From contig DIWI01000018.1 of NCBI GenBank assembly GCA_002428415.1, positions 1-7,098 of the forward strand: a DNA stretch of 7,098 bases. Direction: 5' to 3'. The notes under the pieces are model-generated. The model ran no database searches and was not told where the DNA came from. It was given only the letters and a program-made list of their open reading frames with translations. The translations under genes and the position numbers were made by a program. This DNA is from Clostridiaceae bacterium UBA6110 (GTDB lineage Bacteria > Bacillota > Clostridia > Clostridiales > Clostridiaceae). Below, piece by piece: positions 1-5,721 of the stretch (the stretch's first letter is position 1; every line of letters starts with the position of its first letter).

Positions 1-10
1 GTCAATCATT

Positions 11-352
11 TTAACCCGGAGGCCATGCCAAAGTTCTGCCTCCAAGCATATGGAAATGCAGGTGATTGACACTCTGCTGTCCGTCCCTGCCCGTATTAAT
101 GACAACCCTATACCCTGATTCTGCAATACCTTCCCTCTTTGCCAGGTCCCTTATTGCAACAAGTGCCCTTGAAGCAATGGCCGAGCTTTCGGTATCCAGC
201 TCATTTATTCCGCTGACATGCAGCTTGGGAACAACAAGAATATGGACCGGCGCCTGTGGTGCTATGTCCCTGAATGCATATAGATATTCGTCCTCATAAA
301 CCTTGCTGCTTGGAATCTCACCGCTTATTATCCTGCAAAACAGACAATCCAT
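11..352 (-). CDS. HIT-family (Hint-like) nucleotide-binding hydrolase
   Basis: A histidine-triad protein of the Hint/PKCI branch. Family members cleave nucleoside phosphoramidates and aminoacyl-adenylates; the physiological substrate in bacteria is usually unknown. It is cytoplasmic, with no signal peptide or membrane segment. The 113-residue product has the family's normal length. It opens with MDCLFC, whose Cys3 and Cys6 are the usual zinc pair of this branch, and carries the catalytic triad motif HLHFHML (His97, His99, His101) followed by GGR and a W-P-P-G end. An in-frame TTG at 379 and an ATG at 373 would extend it to 122 or 120 residues. ATG 352 is preferred because homologues start with MDC(I/L)FC and because GAGAGGA sits 8 nt upstream. 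It begins 13 nt after the mtaB stop and is the last gene of the prmA-rsmE-mtaB operon seen here. The family call is very secure; the substrate is not known. Confidence 0.95.
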   Translation of the reverse strand: MDCLFCRIISGEIPSSKVYEDEYLYAFRDIAPQAPVHILVVPKLHVSGINELDTESSAIASRALVAIRDLAKREGIAESGYRVVINTGRDGQQSVNHLHFHMLGGRTLAWPPG

Positions 353-360
353 GTTATCAA

Positions 361-367
361 TCCTCTC
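361..367 (-). promoter_or_regulatory. Ribosome binding site of the HIT gene
   Basis: GAGAGGA reads on the minus strand 8 nt before ATG 352 and overlaps the mtaB stop codon (TGA, 366-368). It decides the start at 352 over the upstream TTG (379) and ATG (373), and its overlap with the stop suggests translation is coupled to mtaB. Confidence 0.7.
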
Positions 368-1667
368 ATTCATCTTCAAGTTCTCCGAATGCAGTATCCT
401 TAACCGAACCGGTTATAAGCACAGTGCGTATTAGACCCTCAAGGTCCTGCTTGGACTCTGTCCTTACCCGGATGTATTCAGGTGTGTAACCATAATACAC
501 TCCATCCTTGCCTTCTTCGAAAAGGACATTTACCTTCTTTCCGACAATTCCCGAAACATGGTGTTCTTCAAACATGGCTGAAAGCTTAATCACCAGGTTG
601 CTTCTTTCATCCTTTATCCCGGGCTCCACCTTGCCGGTCATCTTAGCTGCAGGTGTTCCCTTACGCTCGCTATACTTGAATGTATGTATCTTGTCGAGCT
701 GGACCTTTTCCAGAAAATCCATTGTCTCTTTGAATTCCTCATCAGTTTCCTGCGGAAAACCCACAATTACATCTGTCGTTATGGATACATCAGGCAGTCT
801 GTCCCTTAGCTTCAGGACAACTTCAAGGTATTCCTCTGAAGTATATCTTCTGTTCATCCTTTTAAGTGTAGCATCAGAGCCTGATTGAAGTGACAAATGG
901 AAATGCGGGCACAGCTTCTTCAGTGACAAAACCCTTTCCATGGCTTCACCCTTGAAGAACATGGGCTCGATGGAGCCTATCCTGATTCTCTCAATGCCCT
1001 CGATTCCATCCAGTTCTTCCAGGAGGTCGATAAGTCCGTAGCCTTCCTTGAAGTCCTGCCCATAAGATGCTATGTGGATCCCTGACAGGATGATTTCCTT
1101 GAACCCCTCAGCGGCAAGAAGCCTTACCTCCTCTATCACCCTGGCGGGGTCCCTGCTGGAGACTCCGCCTCTTGCATAGGGTATTATGCAATACGAACAG
1201 AACCTGTTGCATCCGTCCTGAATCTTCATGAACGCCCTTGTCTTTCCTTCATAACCTTTGATGCTGAGCTCCTCAAAACGGGCACCCATCATTATGTTTT
1301 CAGAAACATGCACCACCTGCTTCTTTTCAGCGATTGCCTTGTTCACATAGAACACTATCTCTGATTTGTTCCTTGAACCAAGGACCACGTCGACACCTTC
1401 TATAGATGCGACTTCCTCCTTGTTCACCTGGGAATAGCATCCGACGACAGCAACTACCGCATCAGGATTCTGACGCTTCGCCCTGTGGATATGCTGTCTG
1501 GATTTCTTGTCGCCCATATTTGTCACAGTGCAGGTATTTATGACATATACATCAGCCTTGTCCCCAAAATCAACAACCTCAAAGCCGTCTCTTTCGAACA
1601 GCTCCATCATAGCTTCCGAATCATATGTATTGACTCTGCACCCCAGTGTCTCCACAGCCACTCTCAA
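366..1667 (-). CDS. mtaB: tRNA (N6-threonylcarbamoyladenosine(37)-C2)-methylthiotransferase MtaB
   Basis: A radical-SAM enzyme that adds a methylthio group to t6A37 in tRNAs reading ANN codons, giving ms2t6A, which supports codon-anticodon pairing. The 433-residue length is normal. The N-terminal methylthiotransferase domain (about 1-125) holds the three cysteines of the auxiliary iron-sulfur cluster: Cys10 in TLGCRVN, Cys46 in NTCTV and Cys77 in VGCYSQ. The radical-SAM domain (about 140-370) carries Cys153-x3-Cys157-x2-Cys160 in GCNRFCSYC, then IPYARG. The remaining C-terminal segment (about 370-433) matches a TRAM RNA-binding domain. The TLGCRVN opening and the position in the dnaK locus favour MtaB (YqeV type) over MiaB or RimO. 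Translation starts at TTG 1667, directly after the rsmE stop, with GGGAGG 7 nt upstream. The product thus begins M-R-V-A, as in homologues. The GTG at codon 3 is less well spaced (13 nt). Part of the prmA-rsmE-mtaB-HIT operon. Confidence 0.95.
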   Translation of the reverse strand: MRVAVETLGCRVNTYDSEAMMELFERDGFEVVDFGDKADVYVINTCTVTNMGDKKSRQHIHRAKRQNPDAVVAVVGCYSQVNKEEVASIEGVDVVLGSRNKSEIVFYVNKAIAEKKQVVHVSENIMMGARFEELSIKGYEGKTRAFMKIQDGCNRFCSYCIIPYARGGVSSRDPARVIEEVRLLAAEGFKEIILSGIHIASYGQDFKEGYGLIDLLEELDGIEGIERIRIGSIEPMFFKGEAMERVLSLKKLCPHFHLSLQSGSDATLKRMNRRYTSEEYLEVVLKLRDRLPDVSITTDVIVGFPQETDEEFKETMDFLEKVQLDKIHTFKYSERKGTPAAKMTGKVEPGIKDERSNLVIKLSAMFEEHHVSGIVGKKVNVLFEEGKDGVYYGYTPEYIRVRTESKQDLEGLIRTVLITGSVKDTAFGELEDE

Positions 1668-2402
1668 TCAATCGCCTCCCATGTCTCCATATGCCATCTG
1701 CAGCATTGCAATTGCTGCCATGCCTGCAGTTTCAGTCCTTAATATCCTTTTCCCAAGTGTCACTGTCCTTGCTCCAAGCTCTTCAAGCAATCTGATTTCC
1801 TCCGCCTCGAATCCGCCTTCAGGACCAATTACAACAGCGATGTCATTTGCTTCCTGCAGCTCTTTTCGCAGCCTGTTGATTCCATAGCCTTCAGCATTCT
1901 CGTATGGGACTACTATGAGGTCATGCCTTCTCAAAGTTTCAGCAATTTCAGCAAGTTCACACGGTTCGGTGATTTCAGGTATGATCGTCCTTTTTGATTG
2001 CTTCGATGCTTCAAGCGCTATTCGTCTGAGCCTGTCGAGCTTCCTGTACTCTCCCCTGCTTGCTGACTCCACCCTTGCGGTAATGACCGGTACTATACTT
2101 GCAGCACCAAGCTCAGTGACCTTCTGGACGATCAGGTCCATCTTGCCGGCCTTCGGAATTCCCTGGTACAGGGTGATCCTTACCGGACTCTCATTTGTAC
2201 CTTCGATTTCCCTGATTATGCTGATTACTGTTTGGTCCTTCAGGACATCTTTTACAGTCCCTTCAAAGTCATGCCCCATAAGGTCATTGACAGTCAATGT
2301 CTCGCCTGTCCTTACCCTCAGGACTCTTGACAGATGCTTGTGGTCATCGCCTCTAACAATTGCCTCGCCAGAAGCTATCTCACTGGTAAAGACCTTATGC
2401 AT
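1668..2402 (-). CDS. rsmE: 16S rRNA (uracil(1498)-N3)-methyltransferase RsmE
   Basis: A SPOUT (trefoil-knot) methyltransferase that uses SAM to make m3U1498 in helix 44 of 16S rRNA on the assembled 30S subunit; it acts in the cytoplasm as a dimer. The 244 residues match the family's length. The N-terminal PUA-like domain (about 1-70) contains DDHKHLSRVLRVRTGE. The SPOUT domain follows, with KMDLIVQKVTELG (87-99), EASKQSKRT (131-139, where EAxEQSxR is more usual), IGPEGGF (192-198) and LGKRILRTETA (216-226), the last two forming the knotted SAM site. The ATG at 2402 lies inside the end of prmA, an 8-nt overlap, and only a weak purine run (GAAAAG) precedes it. Translation therefore probably depends on ribosomes finishing prmA. 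Its stop directly abuts the TTG start of mtaB. In Bacillus the same gene is yqeU. Confidence 0.95.
   Translation of the reverse strand: MHKVFTSEIASGEAIVRGDDHKHLSRVLRVRTGETLTVNDLMGHDFEGTVKDVLKDQTVISIIREIEGTNESPVRITLYQGIPKAGKMDLIVQKVTELGAASIVPVITARVESASRGEYRKLDRLRRIALEASKQSKRTIIPEITEPCELAEIAETLRRHDLIVVPYENAEGYGINRLRKELQEANDIAVVIGPEGGFEAEEIRLLEELGARTVTLGKRILRTETAGMAAIAMLQMAYGDMGGD
1675..1680 (-). promoter_or_regulatory. Ribosome binding site of mtaB
   Basis: GGGAGG lies within the last codons of rsmE, 7 nt before the TTG at 1667. It is strong and well placed, which supports the TTG as the true start although TTG is the weaker start codon. Confidence 0.75.
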
Positions 2403-3339
2403 TGCTTTTCACTGCTGTTATTGCAATCCACTCGCCCTGCCTGTCAGTCTCGATTACGGTGAAGCCTGAAGACAGAAGCTTGTCAGTGACCAGCTTTTCC
2501 TTTTCCTTTATTATGCCTGAGGATATGAACTTGCCGCCTGGCTTGAGCTTCATCCTGACGTCGTCTATGAGGACCACGACTATTTCTGCTATGATGTTTG
2601 CAACTATCAGATCGGCTGTACCTTCCACAGTATCCATAAGGTTACCAAGCCTTATATCGACGTTATCAAGGTCATTGAAGCCGACATTCTCTTTTGCAGA
2701 ATCCACTGCAACAGGATCCAGGTCGACTCCGACCACCTCACCTGCTCCGAGAAGACTTGCCCCTATTGCAAGGATGCCAGACCCTGTACCGATATCGAAT
2801 ACCGTATCCCCCTTTGACATATGCCTCTCTATAGCTTCAAGGCACATTCTGGTAGTTTCATGTGTCCCAGTTCCGAATGCCATTCCGGGATCCATTGAAA
2901 TTATTATCTCGTCCCCTGACGCTTCATATTCCTCCCAAAGAGGCCTTACAACAAATCTCTCCCCAATCTTCGTTGGCTTGTAGTACTTTTTCCAATTGTT
3001 TGCCCAGTCTTCCTCATTTACCTTCCTTGAGGTAACCTCAAATTCACCGATTTCAAACCCGAACTCCCTGAGTCCGATTATCTTGCCTCTGATTTCCTCA
3101 CATATACCTGTAGCATCTGCATCCTCGCTGAAGTATGCCTTTATGACAGCCTTGTCAGCGAATTCGAAAATGTTCAGGTCTGCAAAGTCCCAGGTAAGAG
3201 GACCCTGTTCACGTCCCAGTATATCCTTCGGGTCTTCAATGGCAAGGCCCTTGATGTCCATGGTGTAAAGGATATTCTCAACCGCTTCCGCATCCTTTTC
3301 ATCCACTATGATTTTTATTTCGCTCCATATTCCATTCAT
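2395..3339 (-). CDS. prmA: Ribosomal protein L11 methyltransferase PrmA
   Basis: A class I SAM-dependent methyltransferase that methylates ribosomal protein L11 (trimethylation at several amino groups in E. coli). With the start chosen here it has 314 residues, normal for Firmicutes. An N-terminal ferredoxin-like substrate-recognition domain (about 1-95) is followed by the family motif NEEDWANNWKKYYKP (108-122). The catalytic domain shows DPGMAFGTGTHETT (150-163), the SAM-binding glycine loop DIGTGSGILAI (182-192), the acidic motif VVGVDLDP and the N-P-like catalytic segment VANIIAE (246-252). A GTG at 3348 would add three residues. It is rejected because the GGAG ribosome binding site overlaps it and sits 8 nt before ATG 3339. 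It heads the prmA-rsmE-mtaB-HIT operon and has its own promoter, whereas in many Firmicutes it follows dnaJ directly. Here a plus-strand gene lies between them. Confidence 0.95.
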   Translation of the reverse strand: MNGIWSEIKIIVDEKDAEAVENILYTMDIKGLAIEDPKDILGREQGPLTWDFADLNIFEFADKAVIKAYFSEDADATGICEEIRGKIIGLREFGFEIGEFEVTSRKVNEEDWANNWKKYYKPTKIGERFVVRPLWEEYEASGDEIIISMDPGMAFGTGTHETTRMCLEAIERHMSKGDTVFDIGTGSGILAIGASLLGAGEVVGVDLDPVAVDSAKENVGFNDLDNVDIRLGNLMDTVEGTADLIVANIIAEIVVVLIDDVRMKLKPGGKFISSGIIKEKEKLVTDKLLSSGFTVIETDRQGEWIAITAVKSNA

Positions 3340-3347
3340 ATATTCCA

Positions 3348-3351
3348 CTCC
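3348..3351 (-). promoter_or_regulatory. Ribosome binding site of prmA
   Basis: GGAG reads on the minus strand 8 nt before ATG 3339. Because it covers the first base of the alternative GTG (3346-3348), it argues that initiation is at the ATG. Confidence 0.65.
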
Positions 3352-3372
3352 ATTCTGCTTTTGGCATACTAA

Positions 3373-3401
3373 ATTATAGCAAATACAATGGCTTTATTCA
3401 A
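3373..3401 (-). promoter_or_regulatory. Sigma-A-type promoter of the prmA operon
   Basis: On the minus strand TTGAAT (3396-3401) and a perfect TATAAT (3373-3378) are separated by exactly 17 nt, and the -10 box is preceded by TG one base away (TGCTATAAT, extended -10). A start of transcription near 3366 would give a leader of about 26 nt before ATG 3339. This is the best promoter in the window. It implies that prmA, rsmE, mtaB and the HIT gene are transcribed independently of dnaK-dnaJ. No CIRCE-like inverted repeat is seen beside it, so HrcA control is not supported here. Confidence 0.8.
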
Positions 3402-3435
3402 AAAAATACGACATGAGGAAAAATTTGTTCTTCTG

Positions 3436-3464
3436 TGGATTGAAGGCGGAAATTCAATTATAAT
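3436..3464 (+). promoter_or_regulatory. Possible promoter of the zinc-ribbon membrane protein gene
   Basis: A perfect TATAAT stands at 3459-3464. At 17-nt spacing the -35 position reads TGGATT (3436-3441), only a 3 of 6 match to TTGACA. Transcription would begin near 3471, about 44 nt before the ATG at 3515. The -10 is convincing and the -35 is weak, so either expression is low or an activator or another sigma factor helps. It is divergent from the prmA promoter, with the two -10 boxes about 80 bp apart. Confidence 0.5.
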
Positions 3465-3501
3465 GAAAACATATTCATATCCGGACTGATTTGTCCAAAC
3501 T

Positions 3502-3508
3502 AAAGGAG
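3502..3508 (+). promoter_or_regulatory. Ribosome binding site fixing the start at 3515
   Basis: AAAGGAG is followed by 6 nt and then ATG 3515. The longer reading frame would start at TTG 3491, before this site, and has no good site of its own. The ribosome binding site therefore removes eight residues from the open frame. Confidence 0.8.
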
Positions 3509-3514
3509 CATCAG

Positions 3515-4414
3515 ATGAAACTGACTACCAAGACTCTAACGAAACTTCGCCTCCTGCTGAAGTACACTGAAAGCGGGGCATCCATAATTGGACGGTCTGA
3601 AGGCTTCTGGTTCAGCATCTCACATACTGATGAAGGCAGACCGATAACTGTAAGGACGTCACTTTCAGGACTCGACGAAAGAAGGGAAGAGCTAAAGTCA
3701 TTCCTAGATTCAATAAGTGAGAGATACCACTTCAGGTCTTCCGAAATTAAGGGCTCAGACCTTAGTATAGAGCTATTTCAGAAACTTGCACATGAAAGGA
3801 CTTCTGCTCTGATCGCTGAACTTATAACCGAGCTTGCCCATGAATTCAATGCACTCGGACTTAAAAGCGCGTGCGGCTTTTGCGGTATGGAGGGCTCCTT
3901 CACCGCTGTCAGGACTGGATCCGATGTCAAAGAAGCCTGTCCCTCGTGCATGTCAAGACTCGATGCCGACATGGAATCCTCATCAGGAAGCAGTGAAAAC
4001 GGCAGCTATATCCGTGGAGCCTTAGGTGCTTCAATCGCATCAGTCCTTATCGGAATCGCCTGGGCGGTTGCAACAGCCATCGGTGCGTTTTCAGCTCTGT
4101 TTGGCTTTGCTTTTGCTCTGGCCGCAAAAAAAGCCTATCTTCTTTTCAAAGGAAAAAAGGCAGCCCAGATGCCATTCATTATTGCAGGAGCAGCTTTTCT
4201 CGGACTTGTGGTTGCCATGGTAGGAGACCTATCGCTTGCGAGCGTCTCTCCAGACGACATCTACACCCTGGAGGGTGCCACAAGCAACATTATGATAGGA
4301 TTTGCATTTTCACTGATAGGAACATATGCCACAATGACAACAACTATCAGGGAGCTTGGAATGAGCTCAACAAAGCTTGAGATTGTCTACGGGGAGGAAG
4401 GTCCGCAGGCCTGA
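3515..4414 (+). CDS. Uncharacterised membrane protein with zinc-ribbon motif
   Basis: Not a named family that I can identify. The 299-residue product has four visible parts. Residues 1-117 are soluble: a basic amphipathic start, then a mixed strand/helix stretch ending in a predicted helix (about 84-116). Residues 120-145 hold Cys120-x2-Cys123 and Cys142-x2-Cys145 (CGFC and CPSC), a likely zinc ribbon. Residues 154-164 are a serine/glycine-rich linker. Residues about 167-276 are hydrophobic and glycine/alanine-rich, probably four membrane helices (near 168-189, 190-210, 219-237, 257-277), with a short charged loop at 245-254. A polar tail ends in EEGPQA. There is no signal peptide, so the zinc-ribbon part is likely cytoplasmic; an even helix number would put both ends inside. 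From memory the layout (N-terminal domain, CxxC pair, GxxxG-like helices, then Y-x-L-F-x-GK near 208-214) resembles uncharacterised proteins scattered in Clostridia; I cannot verify this. It converges with dnaJ and diverges from prmA, so it is a single-gene unit. Base composition looks like that of its neighbours, with no transfer signature. Confidence 0.85.
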   Translation: MKLTTKTLTKLRLLLKYTESGASIIGRSEGFWFSISHTDEGRPITVRTSLSGLDERREELKSFLDSISERYHFRSSEIKGSDLSIELFQKLAHERTSALIAELITELAHEFNALGLKSACGFCGMEGSFTAVRTGSDVKEACPSCMSRLDADMESSSGSSENGSYIRGALGASIASVLIGIAWAVATAIGAFSALFGFAFALAAKKAYLLFKGKKAAQMPFIIAGAAFLGLVVAMVGDLSLASVSPDDIYTLEGATSNIMIGFAFSLIGTYATMTTTIRELGMSSTKLEIVYGEEGPQA

Positions 4415-4461
4415 AATCCCTATCTGACCTTCATATTATCATTTCTGTATGTCATGTAACT

Positions 4462-4491
4462 AAAAAGGAAGGCTAATCGCCTTCCTTTTTT
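4462..4491. terminator. Bidirectional Rho-independent terminator between convergent genes
   Basis: A perfect 12-bp stem pairs 4462-4473 with 4479-4490 (core GGAAGGC / GCCTTCC) around a 5-nt loop (TAATC). On the plus strand it ends in six T residues and serves the zinc-ribbon gene, 47 nt after its stop. On the minus strand it gives TTTTTA and begins only 4 nt after the dnaJ stop (TAG, 4495-4497). It therefore ends the dnaK-dnaJ transcript and shields the two convergent units from each other. Confidence 0.92.
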
Positions 4492-4494
4492 GTT

Positions 4495-5637
4495 CTAGAA
4501 TATCCCGAACTTCTTCTTGTCCTTCTTGTCCTGCTTTGGAGTCCTATCCACAGTCTCTCCTGAAGCTTCCTTATAAAGGAAGAGTGCTTCTTTCTGCTTT
4601 TCATTCAGCTTCTTGGGTATATCCACTATTACGTTGACATACTGGTCGCCTCTGGCATTGTTCCTGGAGTTGACTACAGGTACTCCCTTTCCTCTCAGCC
4701 TGAAAAGGGTCCCCGACTGTGTACCTTCAGGTACGTCGTAGCTGACATCCCCATCCACTGTCGGAACCTTGATCTCCTTTCCGAGTGCAGCATCTGCAAA
4801 GCTTATGTGGGTATCCACATATATGTCGTTTCCTTTTCTGATGAAGGTCTTGTGAGGCTTTACCCTGAGCACGATATGCAGGTCTCCTGCCGGTCCGCCC
4901 TTAGAGCCCTGGTCACCCTGTCCTCTGAGAGGTATGACATTGTTTGTGTCAACACCTGCAGGAACGTTCACTGTGATCTTCCTCTTCTGCCTTACCTGGC
5001 CCTTTCCCTTGCATATGTCGCATGGGTCCGATATGGTTTCGCCAGATCCGTTGCATGTCGAACAGACTGTCTCCTGCACCATGTTTCCGAAAAGCGTCTG
5101 CCTCTGAACCCTTACTGTACCTGAGCCGTGGCAGGTCTTGCATGTCTCGGCCTTTGAACCCTTTTTGGCACCGCTTCCCGAACAGTTGTCACAAACCTCG
5201 GTCCTCATGACGCTTACTTCCTTCTCAGCGCCGAAAACAGCCTCTTCGAAAGTCAGGTCCATAGCGTATTCAAGGTCTGCTCCCCTTCTCGGGCCGGTAC
5301 GCCTTCTTGACGCCCCGCCTGAAAAACCACCGCCACCGAAGAACGTCTCGAATATGTCGCCAAATCCACCGAAATCCGATGCATCGAAGCCGCCCGCTCC
5401 CTGTCCGTATCCGTTGAAGTCCGTTGTGCCGAACTGGTCATACTGGGCTTTTTTCTGTGGGTCTGAAAGCACCTGGTAGGCTTCGTTGATTTCCTTGAAC
5501 TTCTCTTCAGCCTCTTTGTTTCCCGGATTCTTGTCCGGATGGTACTTTATGGCCAGCTTTCTGAAAGCCTTCTTTATCTCTTCCTCACTGGCACCCTTTT
5601 GAAGTCCCAGGACTTCATAATAATCTCTTGTTGCCAT
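4495..5637 (-). CDS. dnaJ: Chaperone protein DnaJ (Hsp40)
   Basis: The J-domain co-chaperone that delivers unfolded clients to DnaK and stimulates its ATPase; cytoplasmic dimer. It is a full-length type I (DnaJ-A) protein of 380 residues. The J domain (about 4-70) has the essential HPD at 33-35. A Gly/Phe-rich region follows (about 76-108, with DIFETFFGGGG). The zinc-binding domain has all four CxxCxGxG repeats: CDNCSGSG (149-156), CKTCHGSG (166-173), CSTCNGSG (192-199) and CDICKGKG (206-213). The C-terminal substrate-binding domains run from about 215 to 345 (VPAGVDTNNVIPLRGQGDQG, then LRGKGVP), and the tail is lysine-rich. ATG 5637 is preceded by AGGTGG at 6 nt and gives the normal MATRDYYEVLG start. 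It lies 84 nt downstream of dnaK, and the gap contains RNA hairpins. It is probably cotranscribed with dnaK under heat-shock control lying upstream of the window. Confidence 0.98.
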   Translation of the reverse strand: MATRDYYEVLGLQKGASEEEIKKAFRKLAIKYHPDKNPGNKEAEEKFKEINEAYQVLSDPQKKAQYDQFGTTDFNGYGQGAGGFDASDFGGFGDIFETFFGGGGFSGGASRRRTGPRRGADLEYAMDLTFEEAVFGAEKEVSVMRTEVCDNCSGSGAKKGSKAETCKTCHGSGTVRVQRQTLFGNMVQETVCSTCNGSGETISDPCDICKGKGQVRQKRKITVNVPAGVDTNNVIPLRGQGDQGSKGGPAGDLHIVLRVKPHKTFIRKGNDIYVDTHISFADAALGKEIKVPTVDGDVSYDVPEGTQSGTLFRLRGKGVPVVNSRNNARGDQYVNVIVDIPKKLNEKQKEALFLYKEASGETVDRTPKQDKKDKKKFGIF

Positions 5638-5643
5638 TTCACA

Positions 5644-5649
5644 CCACCT
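5644..5649 (-). promoter_or_regulatory. Ribosome binding site of dnaJ
   Basis: AGGTGG, one base from the consensus AGGAGG, lies 6 nt before the dnaJ ATG. It remains free when the upstream hairpins (5663-5703) are folded. Confidence 0.65.
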
Positions 5650-5662
5650 GTTTCCTTTTGAA

Positions 5663-5675
5663 GGGGCTTAACCCC
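5663..5675 (-). other. Small GGGG/CCCC stem in the dnaK-dnaJ gap
   Basis: On the minus strand GGGG (5672-5675) and CCCC (5663-5666) can pair around a 5-nt loop (TTAAG). Four G-C pairs alone are modest. Its 5' side, TTGGGGTT (5670-5677), could instead pair with AACCCAA at the dnaK stop (5716-5722), with one bulged G. The two folds exclude each other. Confidence 0.45.
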
Positions 5676-5677
5676 AA

Positions 5678-5703
5678 TTAGGGAAAGGATAACCTTTCCC
5701 TAA
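5678..5703 (-). other. Perfect 11-bp hairpin between dnaK and dnaJ
   Basis: TTAGGGAAAGG (5693-5703 read on the minus strand) pairs perfectly with CCTTTCCCTAA (5678-5688) around a TTAT loop, starting 18 nt after the dnaK stop. No T-run follows on the minus strand (it reads TTGGGG), so it is not a standard intrinsic terminator. A 3'-end stabiliser for dnaK mRNA, an RNase processing site or a partial attenuator that lowers dnaJ relative to dnaK are all possible. The structure is seen; the role is inferred. Confidence 0.75.
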
Positions 5704-5721
5704 CCATGCATCATATTGGGT

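Noticed and set aside
1..10. Shared GTCAAT at both window ends as a sign of circularity or a direct repeat
   Set aside because: Six bases match by chance easily, and the right end lies inside dnaK coding sequence. Positions 1-10 are simply the stretch after the HIT stop, with no visible signal.
1915..2983. Long plus-strand open frames of 184 and 193 codons (1915-2469 and 2402-2983)
   Set aside because: They lie antisense to rsmE and prmA, whose minus-strand frames carry every family motif. The antisense products are Ser/Ile/Leu-rich without any recognisable domain and have no good start site.
3340..3348. GTG start at 3348 for prmA
   Set aside because: The GGAG site overlaps the GTG itself and is correctly spaced (8 nt) for ATG 3339.
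3349..3490. CIRCE heat-shock operator in the divergent region
   Set aside because: I looked for TTAGCACTC-N9-GAGTGCTAA-like arms on both strands and found none. CIRCE would be expected upstream of hrcA or dnaK, outside this window.
3491..3514. TTG start at 3491 for the zinc-ribbon gene
   Set aside because: AAAGGAG at 3502-3508 falls after this TTG and is 6 nt before ATG 3515, so the upstream eight codons are most likely untranslated.
5678..5703. dnaK-dnaJ hairpin as an intrinsic terminator
   Set aside because: The stem is perfect, but on the minus strand it is followed by TTGGGG rather than a T-run, so classic Rho-independent termination is not supported.
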